Shown: one piece after another, positions 24,479 to 33,882 of the stretch
Numbering within the stretch: position 1 is the stretch's first letter
How the letters are laid out: each line of letters opens with the position of its first letter
Assembly (NCBI GenBank): GCA_023404495.1
Contig: JAEYBE010000058.1
Span: 1-64,000 of the forward strand
Direction: 5' to 3'
DNA from: Actinomycetes bacterium
GTDB taxonomy: Bacteria; Actinomycetota; Thermoleophilia; Solirubrobacterales; JACPNS01
DNA length: 64,000 nucleotides
The notes under the pieces: generated by a model
Databases searched by the model: none
The model's input: the letters and a program-made list of their open reading frames with translations, nothing else
What the model was told of the DNA's origin: nothing
Program-made: the position numbers and the translations under genes

Positions 24479-24551
24479 GCAAAGCGACGTCCAATCCTTG
24501 GCAAAGCTTTGGCAAAACCGGCGACTTGCAGGCCAAAACCCGGTCTAAGAT
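24479..24551 (+). promoter_or_regulatory. Response-regulator gene promoter with phased repeats
   Basis: TTGGCAAA occurs at 24498-24505 and 24509-24516, 11 bp apart, and a third GCAAA is at 24479-24483, 22 bp earlier: the 11-bp direct-repeat phasing typical of OmpR/PhoB-type sites. TAAGAT (24546-24551) is a -10 element 6 nt before the ATG. The region lies between the divergent cassette B and the two-component operon and could control both. Confidence 0.5.
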
Positions 24552-24557
24552 GGCCAG

Positions 24558-25268
24558 ATGAAGGCCGAGACACGGATCCTCCTGGTCGAGGATGAAGCAT
24601 CGATCTCGGAACCGCTGGCGAGCGCGCTGGAGCGTGAGGGGTTTGCGCCGGCAATCGCGAAAACCGCCGCCGAGGCCCTGTCTCTCGCGCGCAGCACCGA
24701 CCCGGAGTTGATCCTGCTCGATCTGATGTTGCCCGACGGCGACGGCCGCGACGTCTGCCGCGAGATCCGTGCCTTCAGCGACGTGCCGATCATCATGCTC
24801 ACCGCGCGCGGAACGGAGGTCGATCGGATCGTTGGGCTCGAGATCGGGGCCGACGACTACGTCGTCAAACCATTCAGCAGCGGCGAGTTGATCGCCCGCA
24901 TCCGCGCGCTGCTGCGTCGGACCGGGACCGGCACGCGCGCGCCCGAGTCGTTCGCCATCGGCGGCCTGGAAGTCGAGGAGACGTCCCGCCGCGCGAGCCT
25001 CGACGGCGTCGCGCTGGAACTCTCCCGCAAGGAGTTTGACCTATTGCTCGAGCTGGTGCGCAATGCCGGTGCGGTGGTCTCGCGCGAGGAGCTGATGTCG
25101 ACGGTCTGGGACGAGAACTGGTTCGGATCGACGAAGACGCTCGACGTCCACATCGGCTGGCTGCGCAAGAAGCTCGGCGATGACCCCAACGATCCGCGCT
25201 ATCTGCACACGGTGCGTGGTGTCGGATTCCGCTTCACCTCGCCCGAGGAGTTCACGTCGGCAAGCTGA
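24558..25268 (+). CDS. OmpR/PhoB-family response regulator
   Basis: 236 aa. Receiver domain with the acidic pocket EDE (residues 11-13), phospho-acceptor Asp55 in LLDLMLPDGDG, and Lys in VVKPF; C-terminal winged helix (LELSRKEFDLLLELV...DVHIGWLRKKLGDDPNDPRYLHTVRGVGFRF). Start at ATG 24558, leaderless behind TAAGAT. Followed by its histidine kinase. Confidence 0.95.
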   Translation: MKAETRILLVEDEASISEPLASALEREGFAPAIAKTAAEALSLARSTDPELILLDLMLPDGDGRDVCREIRAFSDVPIIMLTARGTEVDRIVGLEIGADDYVVKPFSSGELIARIRALLRRTGTGTRAPESFAIGGLEVEETSRRASLDGVALELSRKEFDLLLELVRNAGAVVSREELMSTVWDENWFGSTKTLDVHIGWLRKKLGDDPNDPRYLHTVRGVGFRFTSPEEFTSAS

Positions 25269-25276
25269 GCACACGG

Positions 25277-26629
25277 ATGATGCTGGCGATGGCGTACGTG
25301 TTGATCCTCGCCATCGTCGCGCTCGAGGTGCCGCTTGCGCTGAGCCTGCGGCAGCGGCTCGACGACGAGGTCAAGCAGCAGGCGCGCACGAGTGCGAACG
25401 TCGTCTCGGTACTCGCGGCGAGCGCGATCGAGCAGGGCAACGACGTCGCGCTCGAGAGCGTGGTCAAGCTGACGAGCCGGGACGTACGAGGCCGGGTCGT
25501 GGTTGTCGACGATCAGGGCGACGTGCTGGCAGACAGCGCGAGTGCCGCAAACACGAGCACAAACATCTCCGGCAGACCGGAGATCAAGGCGGCGCTGGCA
25601 GGCCGCACCGTGCAGATCCGAAGGCAGAGCGACTCGCTCAATCGCGAGCTCCTGGCGACAGCGGTGCCGATCTTCGAGGAGGGTCGCACCGAGGGCGCCG
25701 TGCGCATCACTCAAGACGTCGCCGACGTGTCCGATGCCTTTCGCCGGACCGTCGCGGGTCTTGCGCTGATCGGTCTCGCGGTGCTGGCCGTGGGTTTGCT
25801 TGCCGGAGCGTTCATCGCACGGCAGATTGCGCGCCCGCTGCGGCACTTCGAGGACGCCGCGCGCGCCGTCACCGAGGGCGATCTCTCTGCGCGCGCACCG
25901 GTCGAGGGGAGCAGCGAGCAGCGCGAACTCGCCCGTGCGTTCAACGAGATGACAGATCGCCTGGCCGGATCGATCGAGGCGCAGAGCCGCTTCGTCGCCG
26001 ACGCCTCGCACCAGCTCCGCACGCCGCTGACCGGATTGCGGCTACGGCTCGAAGAGGCACGCGCGCGAGCCGACGATGAGTCGGTCGGTGTTGAGCTTGA
26101 CCGCGGGATCGATGAGGTCGATCGCCTTGCGAAGACGGTCGAGGAGCTGCTTGTGCTGAGTCAGAGCGGTGAGCGGGATTCGCACTCGCAACGGATCGAT
26201 CTTCCGGAGTTTGTCGAACAACTGCAGGCGCGCTGGACGCCGATCGCGCGAGCACGCGGGATCGAGCTTGCGGCATCGACCGAGGGCTCGGCGGCGGTGA
26301 CGGCCTCGCACTCGGACCTCGATCGAGTACTCGATGCGCTGATCGAGAACGCCGTGGACTACTCAGCCGACGGCGGCTCGATCGAGATTGCTCTGGCCGG
26401 CCGCGAGCTCACGGTCCGCGATCACGGCGTCGGACTCTCGCCCTATGAAGAGCAAGTGGTCTTCGAGCGTTTCCACCGCGGCAGTGCCGGCGCGAGCAGG
26501 GCCGGCGGCACTGGTCTTGGGCTTGCGATCGCGCGCGAGCTGGCGCGGCGGTGGGGCGCGGACGTGAAAATCGAAAATGCCGAAGGCGGCGGCGCAATCG
26601 CGACCGTGCGCTTCGAGGACGAGCAATGA
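25277..26629 (+). CDS. Sensor histidine kinase
   Basis: 450 aa. Membrane helix at the N-terminus, extracytoplasmic sensor (about residues 30-155), second helix (160-182), HAMP, then DHp with His245 in FVADASHQLRTPLTG and a HATPase domain with N box (IENAVDYS), DHGVGL, FERFHRG and GTGLGLAIA. Pairs with the response regulator. The ATG at 25277 leaves almost no cytoplasmic N-terminus, and in-frame KLSTR upstream hints at a slightly earlier, non-ATG start. Signal unknown; the redox cassette next door suggests one. Confidence 0.93.
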   Translation: MMLAMAYVLILAIVALEVPLALSLRQRLDDEVKQQARTSANVVSVLAASAIEQGNDVALESVVKLTSRDVRGRVVVVDDQGDVLADSASAANTSTNISGRPEIKAALAGRTVQIRRQSDSLNRELLATAVPIFEEGRTEGAVRITQDVADVSDAFRRTVAGLALIGLAVLAVGLLAGAFIARQIARPLRHFEDAARAVTEGDLSARAPVEGSSEQRELARAFNEMTDRLAGSIEAQSRFVADASHQLRTPLTGLRLRLEEARARADDESVGVELDRGIDEVDRLAKTVEELLVLSQSGERDSHSQRIDLPEFVEQLQARWTPIARARGIELAASTEGSAAVTASHSDLDRVLDALIENAVDYSADGGSIEIALAGRELTVRDHGVGLSPYEEQVVFERFHRGSAGASRAGGTGLGLAIARELARRWGADVKIENAEGGGAIATVRFEDEQ

Positions 26630-27006
26630 GCGGCAATAGGGACAGAATGCGCACAGTCGGCGCGATCACCGCCGGTCTTGCCGGCCTCGTACTTGCGGCG
26701 GCACTCTCGTACTTCGCTCTTCAGCTGATCACTCAGCCGGTCGGACTCTCGACTGTTTCGGCGACGACTGGGGATCGCCTGGTTGCGACCCCGCGCAGGC
26801 CACGGGCGGCGGTCAAGCACCGCGCCAAACCGCGCTCGGACGACTCATCTTCGGCGCCGGCCGCTCCCGCGCCGGCCACGCCGGCCCCGACGCAGCCGGA
26901 TGACAGAGCCAGCGGCGGTGACGATTCGTCAGGCCGCGACGAGAGCTCCGGCGAGGATCACCACTCCGGCGAGGACGACGACCACGACGGCGACCACGAC
27001 GATTGA
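26626..27006 (+). CDS. Small membrane protein with Asp/His-rich tail
   Basis: 126 aa. One membrane helix (about residues 11-33), basic linker (TPRRPRAAVKHRAKPR), Ala-Pro repeat, then a tail rich in Asp, His and Ser (GEDHHSGEDDDHDGDHDD). Coupled to the kinase by an ATGA overlap, so it belongs to the two-component operon. It has the same layout as the small proteins of both redox cassettes. Possibly a metal-binding accessory; inferred only. Confidence 0.68.
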   Translation: MSGNRDRMRTVGAITAGLAGLVLAAALSYFALQLITQPVGLSTVSATTGDRLVATPRRPRAAVKHRAKPRSDDSSSAPAAPAPATPAPTQPDDRASGGDDSSGRDESSGEDHHSGEDDDHDGDHDD

Positions 27007-27033
27007 CAATCGCCGCAGCCGCCGTCGGGTCGA

Positions 27034-28497
27034 TCAAACGTTCTTCAGCTCAGTGACGATGTCGGAGAGCGAGGCCTTCGCGTCGCCGAAGAGCATCTGC
27101 GTCTGGTCGAGGTAGAAGAGCTCGTTCTCGATGCCGGCGTAGCCGCTGGCCATACCGCGCTTGAGGACGATCACGTTGTGGGCATCGGCGACCTTGAGGA
27201 TCGGCATGCCGTAGATCGGCGAGTCCGGGTTGGTCTCGGCCGCCGGGTTGGTGACGTCGTTGGCGCCGACGACGATCGCAACATCGGTGCGCTCGAACTC
27301 GGGGTTGATGTCGTCCATCTCGACGAGCTGCTCGTAAGGGACGTCCGACTCCGCCAGCAACACGTTCATGTGCCCGGGCATGCGGCCGGCGACCGGGTGG
27401 ATCGCGTACTTGACTGAGACGCCCTTCTCCTCCAGCTCGTCGGCCATCTCCTTGACGACGTGCTGCGCCTGGGCGACGGCGAGGCCGTAACCGGGGACGA
27501 CGATCACGTTCTGCGCGTAGGCCATCAGGATCGCCGCGGAGGCCGCGTCGGTCGACTTGACGGTGCCCTGCGGACCTTCAGAGCTGCCTCCGCCACCGCC
27601 ACCGCCGCTGGCGCCGAACGAACCGAAGAGCACTCCGGCGATCGTGCGGTTCATCGCCACCGCCATCAGGTTGGTGAGGATCGTTCCCGAAGCACCGACG
27701 ATGATTCCGGCAACGATCAGCGCGTTGTTGCCGAGCGCGAATCCGGCTGCCGCGGCGGCAAGACCGGTCATCGCGTTGAGTGTCGAGATCACGACCGGCA
27801 TGTCCGCGCCGCCGATCGGCAGCACGAAGAAGAGGCCGAGCACGGCGGCGACGCCGGCGATCGCGACGACCAGTCCGTAGGACTGCATTCCCGAGCTTGC
27901 CAGCAGGTAGCCGGCGAGGCCGATCGCGGTCAGGGCGAGGATTCCGTTGATCACCTGCTGGCCCGGCAGCGACTTCGGCGAACCGGAGATGCGCTCACTG
28001 AGCTTGAGGTAGGCGACGACCGATCCCCAGAAGGAAACCGAACCGATGATCAGCGAGAACAGCGAGGCGACCTCAACGTCGGTCGTCACCGTGACTGAAG
28101 CAAGCAGCGGGTGCTCGGTCCAGTGGAAGTACTCGGAGAGCGCGATCAGGGCGACCGCGCCACCGCCGACGCCGTTGAACAGCGCGACCATCTCGGGCAT
28201 CGCGGTCATCTTGACCTTCCGCGCCGAGATGTAGCCGATCGGAGCGCCGAGCACAAAGCCGATGATGATCCACTCGTAGGTGACGATCTCCTTGAGGAAG
28301 AGCGTCGCGACCAGCGCGATCATCATGCCGATGCCGGCGATCTGGTTGCCGCGGCGGGCCGTGTTGGGGTTCGTCAGCTTCTTGATGCCGACGATGAAGA
28401 GGATGATCGCGACGAGATACGCGAGGTTGATCAGGTGATCACGCGTCGTGTCGCCGGCGATTGCCTCGACGGCTGTGGTTGCGAAGGTGAGCGACAT
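27034..28497 (-). CDS. pntB: NAD(P) transhydrogenase, beta subunit
   Basis: 487 aa. Membrane part with about nine helices followed by the NADP-binding dIII domain (VIVVPGYGLAVAQAQHVVKEM, HPVAGRMPGHMNVLLAE, VVGANDVTNPAA, VLKRGMASGYAGIENELF). With PntAA and PntAB it couples hydride transfer from NADH to NADP+ to proton entry. Its ATG overlaps the upstream stop (TGATG). Confidence 0.96.
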   Translation of the reverse strand: MSLTFATTAVEAIAGDTTRDHLINLAYLVAIILFIVGIKKLTNPNTARRGNQIAGIGMMIALVATLFLKEIVTYEWIIIGFVLGAPIGYISARKVKMTAMPEMVALFNGVGGGAVALIALSEYFHWTEHPLLASVTVTTDVEVASLFSLIIGSVSFWGSVVAYLKLSERISGSPKSLPGQQVINGILALTAIGLAGYLLASSGMQSYGLVVAIAGVAAVLGLFFVLPIGGADMPVVISTLNAMTGLAAAAAGFALGNNALIVAGIIVGASGTILTNLMAVAMNRTIAGVLFGSFGASGGGGGGGSSEGPQGTVKSTDAASAAILMAYAQNVIVVPGYGLAVAQAQHVVKEMADELEEKGVSVKYAIHPVAGRMPGHMNVLLAESDVPYEQLVEMDDINPEFERTDVAIVVGANDVTNPAAETNPDSPIYGMPILKVADAHNVIVLKRGMASGYAGIENELFYLDQTQMLFGDAKASLSDIVTELKNV

Positions 28498-28811
28498 CAG
28501 GAATCGCCCTCCTTCTTGGCCTTGGGCTTGGTCTTGAACATCTCGAGCATGCGGTCAGTGACCACAAAGCCGCCGACGACGTTCAGCGAGCCGAAGAACA
28601 CGGCGAGCGTGCCGAGCACGATCTGCAGCGTGCCCTGCGCGGCCGCGCCGGCGACCACGAACGCGCCGACCACGACGATGCCGTGGATCGCGTTGGTCGC
28701 CGACATCAGCGGCGTGTGCAGCGTCTGCGGCACCTTTGAGATCAGCTCGACTCCGAGGAAGCCTCCGAGCACGAGGATCGTGAGTTGCTGAAGCAGGTTT
28801 GCGTAATCCAT
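28497..28811 (-). CDS. pntAB: NAD(P) transhydrogenase, membrane alpha-2 subunit
   Basis: 104 aa, the C-terminal membrane piece of PntA as a separate gene: three or four helices with GFLGVELISKVPQTLHTPLMSATNAIHGI, the conserved segment of this subunit. Start is ATG 28809-28811 (MDYANLLQQL), 2 nt after the previous stop. The split-alpha layout is common in actinobacteria. Confidence 0.94.
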   Translation of the reverse strand: MDYANLLQQLTILVLGGFLGVELISKVPQTLHTPLMSATNAIHGIVVVGAFVVAGAAAQGTLQIVLGTLAVFFGSLNVVGGFVVTDRMLEMFKTKPKAKKEGDS

Positions 28812-28813
28812 CG

Positions 28814-29983
28814 TTATGCCTCCACTTCGGTGGTGGGTTCCTCGGCCGGAGCCGGCGGCGCGAAGGACTCGACGTCCTTCTTGAGCTTGCCGTCGTGCGT
28901 CAGGCACGCGCCGTCGAGGATCTCGTCGGAGAAGTCGATGTTCTTGGCGCCCTCCTCGGCAATCATCAGCTCGAGCAGGTTGGAGACGTTCTTGGCGTAG
29001 AGCTGGCTGGCGTGCAGCGGCATCGCCGCGGCCAGGTTCTTCGGACCGATCACCTTGACGCCGCTCTCGATCACGGTCTCGCCGGCCTGCGTGACTTCGC
29101 AGTTGCCGCCGGTCTCGGCGGCGAGGTCGACGATCACGCTGCCGGGCGCCATCTGGGCCACCACGTCGCGCGGGATCAGCTTGGGCGCCGGGCGACCGGG
29201 GATTGCCGCGGTGGTGATCACGATGTCGGACTCGATCACCGTTGCGCTCATCAGTTCGGTCTGCTTGGCCTTCTGCTCGTCGGTCAGCTCCTTGGCGTAG
29301 CCGCCCGATGTCTCGGCGTCTTCGGTGCCAAGGTCGATCTCGACGAACTTCGCACCGAGCGATTCGACCTGCTCCTTGACGGCCGGACGCACGTCAAAGC
29401 CATGGACGATCGCGCCCAGGCGCTTGGCGGTCGCGATGGCCTGCAGGCCCGCGACTCCGGCGCCGATCACGAAGACCTTCGCCGGGCGGACGGTGCCGGC
29501 CGCTGTGGTCAGCATCGGCAGGAACTTGGGCGACTGGCTGGCGGCGATCAGCACCGCTTCGTAGCCGGCGACAGTGGCCTGCGAGGAGAGCGAGTCCATG
29601 CTCTGCGCACGCGTGGTGCGCGGGATCGACTCCATCGCGAAGGCGGAGATCTTTTTGGCCGCCAGGGCGCTCGCGAGCGCCTCGTCGGTGAGCGGGTCGA
29701 GATACCCGATCAGGATCGAGCCTTCAGGCAGTTGGGCGAGCTCTTCGCTGGTGGGCTTTTGGACCTTGACGACCGCGTCGGCGCCGGAAACGGTCGCCGC
29801 GAAGTCCTGGGCCAGCTGCGCACCGGCTTCGGTGTACTGAGCGTCCGGGTGGCCGGCAAGTTCGCCCGCGCCGCTCTGGACAGTCACCGTATTGCCCGTA
29901 CTTACGAGCTTTTGAATGGTGTCAGGGGTTGCCGCGACGCGCGTTTCGCCGTCGGCCGCCTCCCTTGGAACCGCGATTCTCAT
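28814..29983 (-). CDS. pntAA: NAD(P) transhydrogenase, NAD-binding alpha-1 subunit
   Basis: 389 aa soluble NAD-binding subunit. MRIAVPREAADGETRVAATPD is the family's N-terminus; VIGAGVAGLQAIATAKRLGAIVHGFDVR is the dinucleotide fold, and IPGRPAPKLI the mobile loop. The ATG at 29981-29983 is chosen over a longer frame because the protein then begins at the conserved residue. First gene of pntAA-pntAB-pntB. Confidence 0.95.
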   Translation of the reverse strand: MRIAVPREAADGETRVAATPDTIQKLVSTGNTVTVQSGAGELAGHPDAQYTEAGAQLAQDFAATVSGADAVVKVQKPTSEELAQLPEGSILIGYLDPLTDEALASALAAKKISAFAMESIPRTTRAQSMDSLSSQATVAGYEAVLIAASQSPKFLPMLTTAAGTVRPAKVFVIGAGVAGLQAIATAKRLGAIVHGFDVRPAVKEQVESLGAKFVEIDLGTEDAETSGGYAKELTDEQKAKQTELMSATVIESDIVITTAAIPGRPAPKLIPRDVVAQMAPGSVIVDLAAETGGNCEVTQAGETVIESGVKVIGPKNLAAAMPLHASQLYAKNVSNLLELMIAEEGAKNIDFSDEILDGACLTHDGKLKKDVESFAPPAPAEEPTTEVEA

Positions 29984-30220
29984 CGAATACCTCGTCGGAA
30001 TGCGTGGTGGATGGGGTGGAACGGAAAAGTCAGCGCGCAAGGGTAGCCGACAAGACGGGTCGGAATAGGGAAAACAGGGGGGCGAATGCTTCGCGCTGGC
30101 GACGGGTTAAAGAGTGTGATCGTTGCGCGAGGTGTCCGAGGGTCGAACGAAAGTTGATTTTTGCGCCTCAAGGCTAAAGATTTCGGCGACGATGAACTGT
30201 GTAGGTGCGCCCGCAAACGG

Positions 30221-32119
30221 ATGAATGAATTGACGCAGAGATTGGGGACTCGGGCCTCGGCAAGGCTAAGCGCGATAGCGGTGCTTGCGCTCTGCTGCGC
30301 CGTTTTTTCGCTGTTGGTTGCGGCCTGCCGCGCTGATGCCGCGGGCAGCCCGGACTTTCGCCGCTTCGTGACGATCAAGTTCGACTCGTCGGCGAGCGCA
30401 TCCGATCGCTCGGCCGCGCGCGAGGAGGTGGGTGCTCAGATCGAAACAACCTTGCTCGGCCCGCGGCTGCAACAGGTCTCGCTGCCGCAGGGTCATTCGA
30501 GCGCCGCTGCTGCCGAGGTGCTGGGCGCCAACGCGGACGTCGAGTACGCGGTGCCCTCCGGCACCTGGACTCCTGACGACGCGCCCGAACCGTTCTTCAA
30601 CGATCCATTTCTCGTCAAGCAGTGGGCGCTCAGCAACACCGGACAGGTGTTCATGACGCGGTTTGTCTCCGGGCAGTTTGAGCAGGTCAGCGGGACGCCC
30701 GGCGCCGATATCGGGGCGCCGGCGGGCTGGGCCGCGATCGACCAGGGCGCGCTCGCCCGCGAGCGGATCGGCGTGATCGACACCGGCGTCGCCTACGAGC
30801 ACCCGGACCTTGAGGACAACATGGTCGAGGGCCAGGACTTCTACGACGGCGACCGCGATCCGCGCGATCCCAACGGCCACGGAACGCACGTCGCTTCGAT
30901 CGCCGCCGGTGTCGCCGGCAACGGGATCGGCACGGCCGGCGTCGACCCGTGGGGGCGCGTGATGCCGCTGCGCGCGGCCGATCGCTACGGCAACTTCTCC
31001 TGGGCGGCGATTGAGCAGGCGGTGGTTTACGGACTCGACGCGGGCGTGCGGGTCTTCAACGGGAGCTTCGGCGGCGCCGACAACGATCCGGCCTTTGAGG
31101 AGATCATCCGCGAGCACCCCGAAGCGCTGTTTGTTTTCTCGGCCGGCAATGGCGGCAGCGACGGCGTGGGCGACAACCACGATGCGGCCGCCGGCACCTC
31201 GCATCGCTACCCATGCGACATCGGTCTGCAGAACGTGATCTGTGTGGGGGCTTCCGACTGGCGCGACTCGATGACTGGCTTTTCAGACTTCGGCGTGAAC
31301 TCGGTCGACTTGCTGGCACCCGGCGCGAGCATCTACGCAGCCAAGCCCTGCACGACCCCGGCGACAAGCGCCGAGGATCAGGGCGAGTGCCCGTACAACC
31401 CCGATGACCCGACTGCCCCAGTTGGACTGGGCGGCGGGCCCTTCGCCTTCCAGCTGCTCTCGGGCACCTCGATGTCGGCGCCGGCCGTCGCGGGTGCTGT
31501 CTCGCTGATCTGGGAGAAGTGTCCGCAGTTGATGCCCTCGCAGGTCAAATCGGCGGTGTTGACCACGGTCGACCCGCTGGCCGCCGCGAGCACAAAGGTT
31601 GCCTACGGCGGGCGCCTGGACGTCGGCAATGCGACCGCGGCGGTCTCGCCCTGCCCGGCGAAATCCGATGGCACCGACTGGCCGACGCCACCGACCCAGC
31701 CGACCGATCCCGGCGGCGATGGCGGGGACTCCGGCGGGGGCGGTAACCCGATCACGCCTCCGGCGCAGCCGCCGAAGAACAGCACCCTGCGCTTTCAGAT
31801 CATCCGCCCGACTGCCGCGAAGCTGACCAGAAAGCGCATCGTCAAGTTCAAGCTGCGCTGCGATGAGGTGTGCTCGGCGGCGCTCACCGCGCAGGCCGTG
31901 GCCAAGCGTGTTGCCTTGAAGAAGACCAAGGCGGCCCTGGGGCGCGGCGCGCCCGGTACGCGCACGGTGTCGGTCAAGCTCTCGAGCGCGACGGCGCGCA
32001 AGGTGCGCGCGCTGCTGGCCGCGCGGACCGCGGTGCGCCTGAAGATTTCGATCGTCGTGACTGACAGTGCGGGGATTTCCAGCGAGCCGCTGACCTTCAG
32101 CATCAAGCTCGCGCGCTGA
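30221..32119 (+). CDS. Secreted subtilisin-like (S8) serine protease
   Basis: 632 aa. Signal sequence (residues 10-40, with a possible lipobox VAAC), an I9-like propeptide (about 45-115), then the S8 domain with Asp187 (GVIDTGVAYEHPDL), His220 (NGHGTHVASIAAG) and Ser417 (LLSGTSMSAPAVAG). A Pro/Gly linker (PTQPTDPGGDGGDSGGGG) leads to a basic beta-type C-terminal domain of about 100 residues. The ATG at 30221 is taken because the signal peptide starts there; the frame is open 60 nt earlier. Confidence 0.93.
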   Translation: MNELTQRLGTRASARLSAIAVLALCCAVFSLLVAACRADAAGSPDFRRFVTIKFDSSASASDRSAAREEVGAQIETTLLGPRLQQVSLPQGHSSAAAAEVLGANADVEYAVPSGTWTPDDAPEPFFNDPFLVKQWALSNTGQVFMTRFVSGQFEQVSGTPGADIGAPAGWAAIDQGALARERIGVIDTGVAYEHPDLEDNMVEGQDFYDGDRDPRDPNGHGTHVASIAAGVAGNGIGTAGVDPWGRVMPLRAADRYGNFSWAAIEQAVVYGLDAGVRVFNGSFGGADNDPAFEEIIREHPEALFVFSAGNGGSDGVGDNHDAAAGTSHRYPCDIGLQNVICVGASDWRDSMTGFSDFGVNSVDLLAPGASIYAAKPCTTPATSAEDQGECPYNPDDPTAPVGLGGGPFAFQLLSGTSMSAPAVAGAVSLIWEKCPQLMPSQVKSAVLTTVDPLAAASTKVAYGGRLDVGNATAAVSPCPAKSDGTDWPTPPTQPTDPGGDGGDSGGGGNPITPPAQPPKNSTLRFQIIRPTAAKLTRKRIVKFKLRCDEVCSAALTAQAVAKRVALKKTKAALGRGAPGTRTVSVKLSSATARKVRALLAARTAVRLKISIVVTDSAGISSEPLTFSIKLAR

Positions 32120-32153
32120 AGCCGGCGCCGCCCCGCCGTTAGCATCCGGCGCG

Positions 32154-32687
32154 ATGGGCGAGGTCAACCTCCCAAACGTTTTGACCGTTCTGCGGATCCT
32201 GCTGGTTCCGGTGGTGGTCGCCGGCCTGCTGGCTGAGTCGCCCTCGGGCGATGTGATCGCGGGCGTGGCCTTTGCCGCCGCCGCGGCGACCGACTGGTTT
32301 GACGGCTACTACGCGCGCTCGCGCAACCTGATCACGACGTTCGGCAAGGTGATGGACCCGGTCGCCGACAAGCTGCTGATCGTCGGCACGCTGGTGACGC
32401 TGAGCGCTTTGGACCGAATGAGCTGGTGGGCGACCGGGCTGGTGCTGGGACGCGAATTTGCGGTGACCGCGCTGCGCTACCTACGCAAGGAAGACGGCGT
32501 GATCAGCGCCTCGCAGTACGGCAAGCTCAAAACGGTGATCCAGAGCTTCGTGCTGCTGATCGTGATCGTCGCGCAGCCGTCGACTGCGGTGGACGTGCTG
32601 GTGTGGATCATGGTTGCGGTGACGCTGATCACCGGCGCTGACTACTTCGTGAACACCAGTCGCCACCTCGACGAGCCGGAGAGATAG
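32154..32687 (+). CDS. pgsA: CDP-diacylglycerol--glycerol-3-phosphate 3-phosphatidyltransferase
   Basis: 177 aa membrane enzyme of phosphatidylglycerol synthesis. The full CDP-alcohol phosphotransferase motif is present: D47-x2-D50-G51-x2-A54-R55-x8-G64-x3-D68-x3-D72. Five or six membrane helices. TAGCAT at 32140-32145 is 8 nt before the ATG. It is convergent with folE2 across the first hairpin repeat. Confidence 0.93.
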   Translation: MGEVNLPNVLTVLRILLVPVVVAGLLAESPSGDVIAGVAFAAAAATDWFDGYYARSRNLITTFGKVMDPVADKLLIVGTLVTLSALDRMSWWATGLVLGREFAVTALRYLRKEDGVISASQYGKLKTVIQSFVLLIVIVAQPSTAVDVLVWIMVAVTLITGADYFVNTSRHLDEPER

Positions 32688-32710
32688 GGCTTGGAGGGCC
32701 ACCGCGTAGG

Positions 32711-32769
32711 TAAGCGGTAAATCGTCCATGCCCTCTGCTTCAGGCAGAGGGCATGGAGTAAATCGGGCT
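32711..32769. repeat. Hairpin repeat, copy 1
   Basis: A 14-bp perfect stem, TCCATGCCCTCTGC (32725-32738) with its complement (32744-32757), 5-nt loop, flanked by AAGCGGTAAATCG and GTAAATCGGGCTTG. Lies between the convergent pgsA and folE2 genes. Shares stem and flanks with the copy at 36697. Confidence 0.85.
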
Positions 32770-32865
32770 TGGAACCGCGCTCGCGCGTTAGCGGGCTAGG
32801 CGGGAGCTGTCGGCGCGCCGGCGCTTTGGCGGCTGTCGCGGGGGCGACGCTGGGGGGATGGTGCC

Positions 32866-33882
32866 TCAGCGCGGGTCGAGCCACTCACGCAGCGTGAGGT
32901 GGCGGGCGGCGTCTGGCGTCTCACCGCGCAGCTCCGCGGCGACCTCGGCGATCAAGCCGTAGCGCTCGGCGACCACGTTGTGCTGGTGGATCGTCTCAAG
33001 GTTCTCCTGTCGCGCGAAGACGAAGGCCTCTGGCCCGAGCGCGTCGCCGAACTCGGCGGCGACGCCGGCGATCATTTCGCGCACGCAGTCTTCGACAAAG
33101 CGCGGGCGGCGGTGGGCCTTCTCGACGACCTCGACCTCGTCTGAGCGCTTCATCAGCTCGTAGATCTCTGAGCTCATCGAGCTCTCGGCGATCTCCAGCA
33201 GCTTGGCTGCCTCGATCGCGCCTTCCCAGTCCTCCGGGCAGCCAACGTGCAGGGTGGCCAGGCCGCGCTGATTGTGCGTCGCCACCGGCACGGCCTCAAA
33301 GATCTCGCCGATCTGCTCCTCGTCAAAGCCCTTCTCGGAAAGTCGCGCGTGCGAGCGCTCTGCCACCAGGTCCTGCGCGCAGGGGCAGGCGGTCATGCCT
33401 TGGGCCTGCACGCCGACCAGCTGCCGGGTGCCGCGCGAGGAGGCGACGGCAGTGCCGAACATCGTGTAGATCTCCTGCGTCTGAACGCCGCTGACGGGGG
33501 CCGGCTTGTACTCGGGGTAGCGGGCCTCGATCGAGACCTCGGCGCGGGCGCCGCCCTGACGCTCGCGGATGATCTCGGCGATCTGCCCGGCCAGCACCTC
33601 GGCGCGCAGCGAAGCGCCGCCGACCACGACTTCGCCGATCGCCTCATTTACGACCTCTTCAAAGCGCGACATGTGCACGCCCTTCTGGGCGGCGGCAAGG
33701 TCGACGAAGCAGTCGAGCTTGGCGTGGAAGAAGTTCTGATCGGCGCCCTCGCCGATGCGGACGATCTTCTCCACGTTGGTGACGCCGACGCGCGAAAGCG
33801 TGGCCGTCACGCGGGGCTGTTCGGACTGCACGTCGCGCCGCGGCGCGGTCTTGTCGAATGGGGTCTCGGTGCTCGTGCCCAT
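32866..33882 (-). CDS. folE2: GTP cyclohydrolase I, FolE2/MptA type
   Basis: 338 aa. Makes dihydroneopterin triphosphate from GTP, first step of folate synthesis, with a metal other than obligatory zinc. Signatures: GVHMSRF, MTACPCAQ (catalytic Cys region), VATHNQRGLATLHVG, and EDCVREM. TACAGT (complement of 33889-33894) is 6 nt from the ATG, so expression is probably leaderless. The FolE2 type often serves under zinc shortage; no Zur box was noticed. Confidence 0.95.
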   Translation of the reverse strand: MGTSTETPFDKTAPRRDVQSEQPRVTATLSRVGVTNVEKIVRIGEGADQNFFHAKLDCFVDLAAAQKGVHMSRFEEVVNEAIGEVVVGGASLRAEVLAGQIAEIIRERQGGARAEVSIEARYPEYKPAPVSGVQTQEIYTMFGTAVASSRGTRQLVGVQAQGMTACPCAQDLVAERSHARLSEKGFDEEQIGEIFEAVPVATHNQRGLATLHVGCPEDWEGAIEAAKLLEIAESSMSSEIYELMKRSDEVEVVEKAHRRPRFVEDCVREMIAGVAAEFGDALGPEAFVFARQENLETIHQHNVVAERYGLIAEVAAELRGETPDAARHLTLREWLDPR

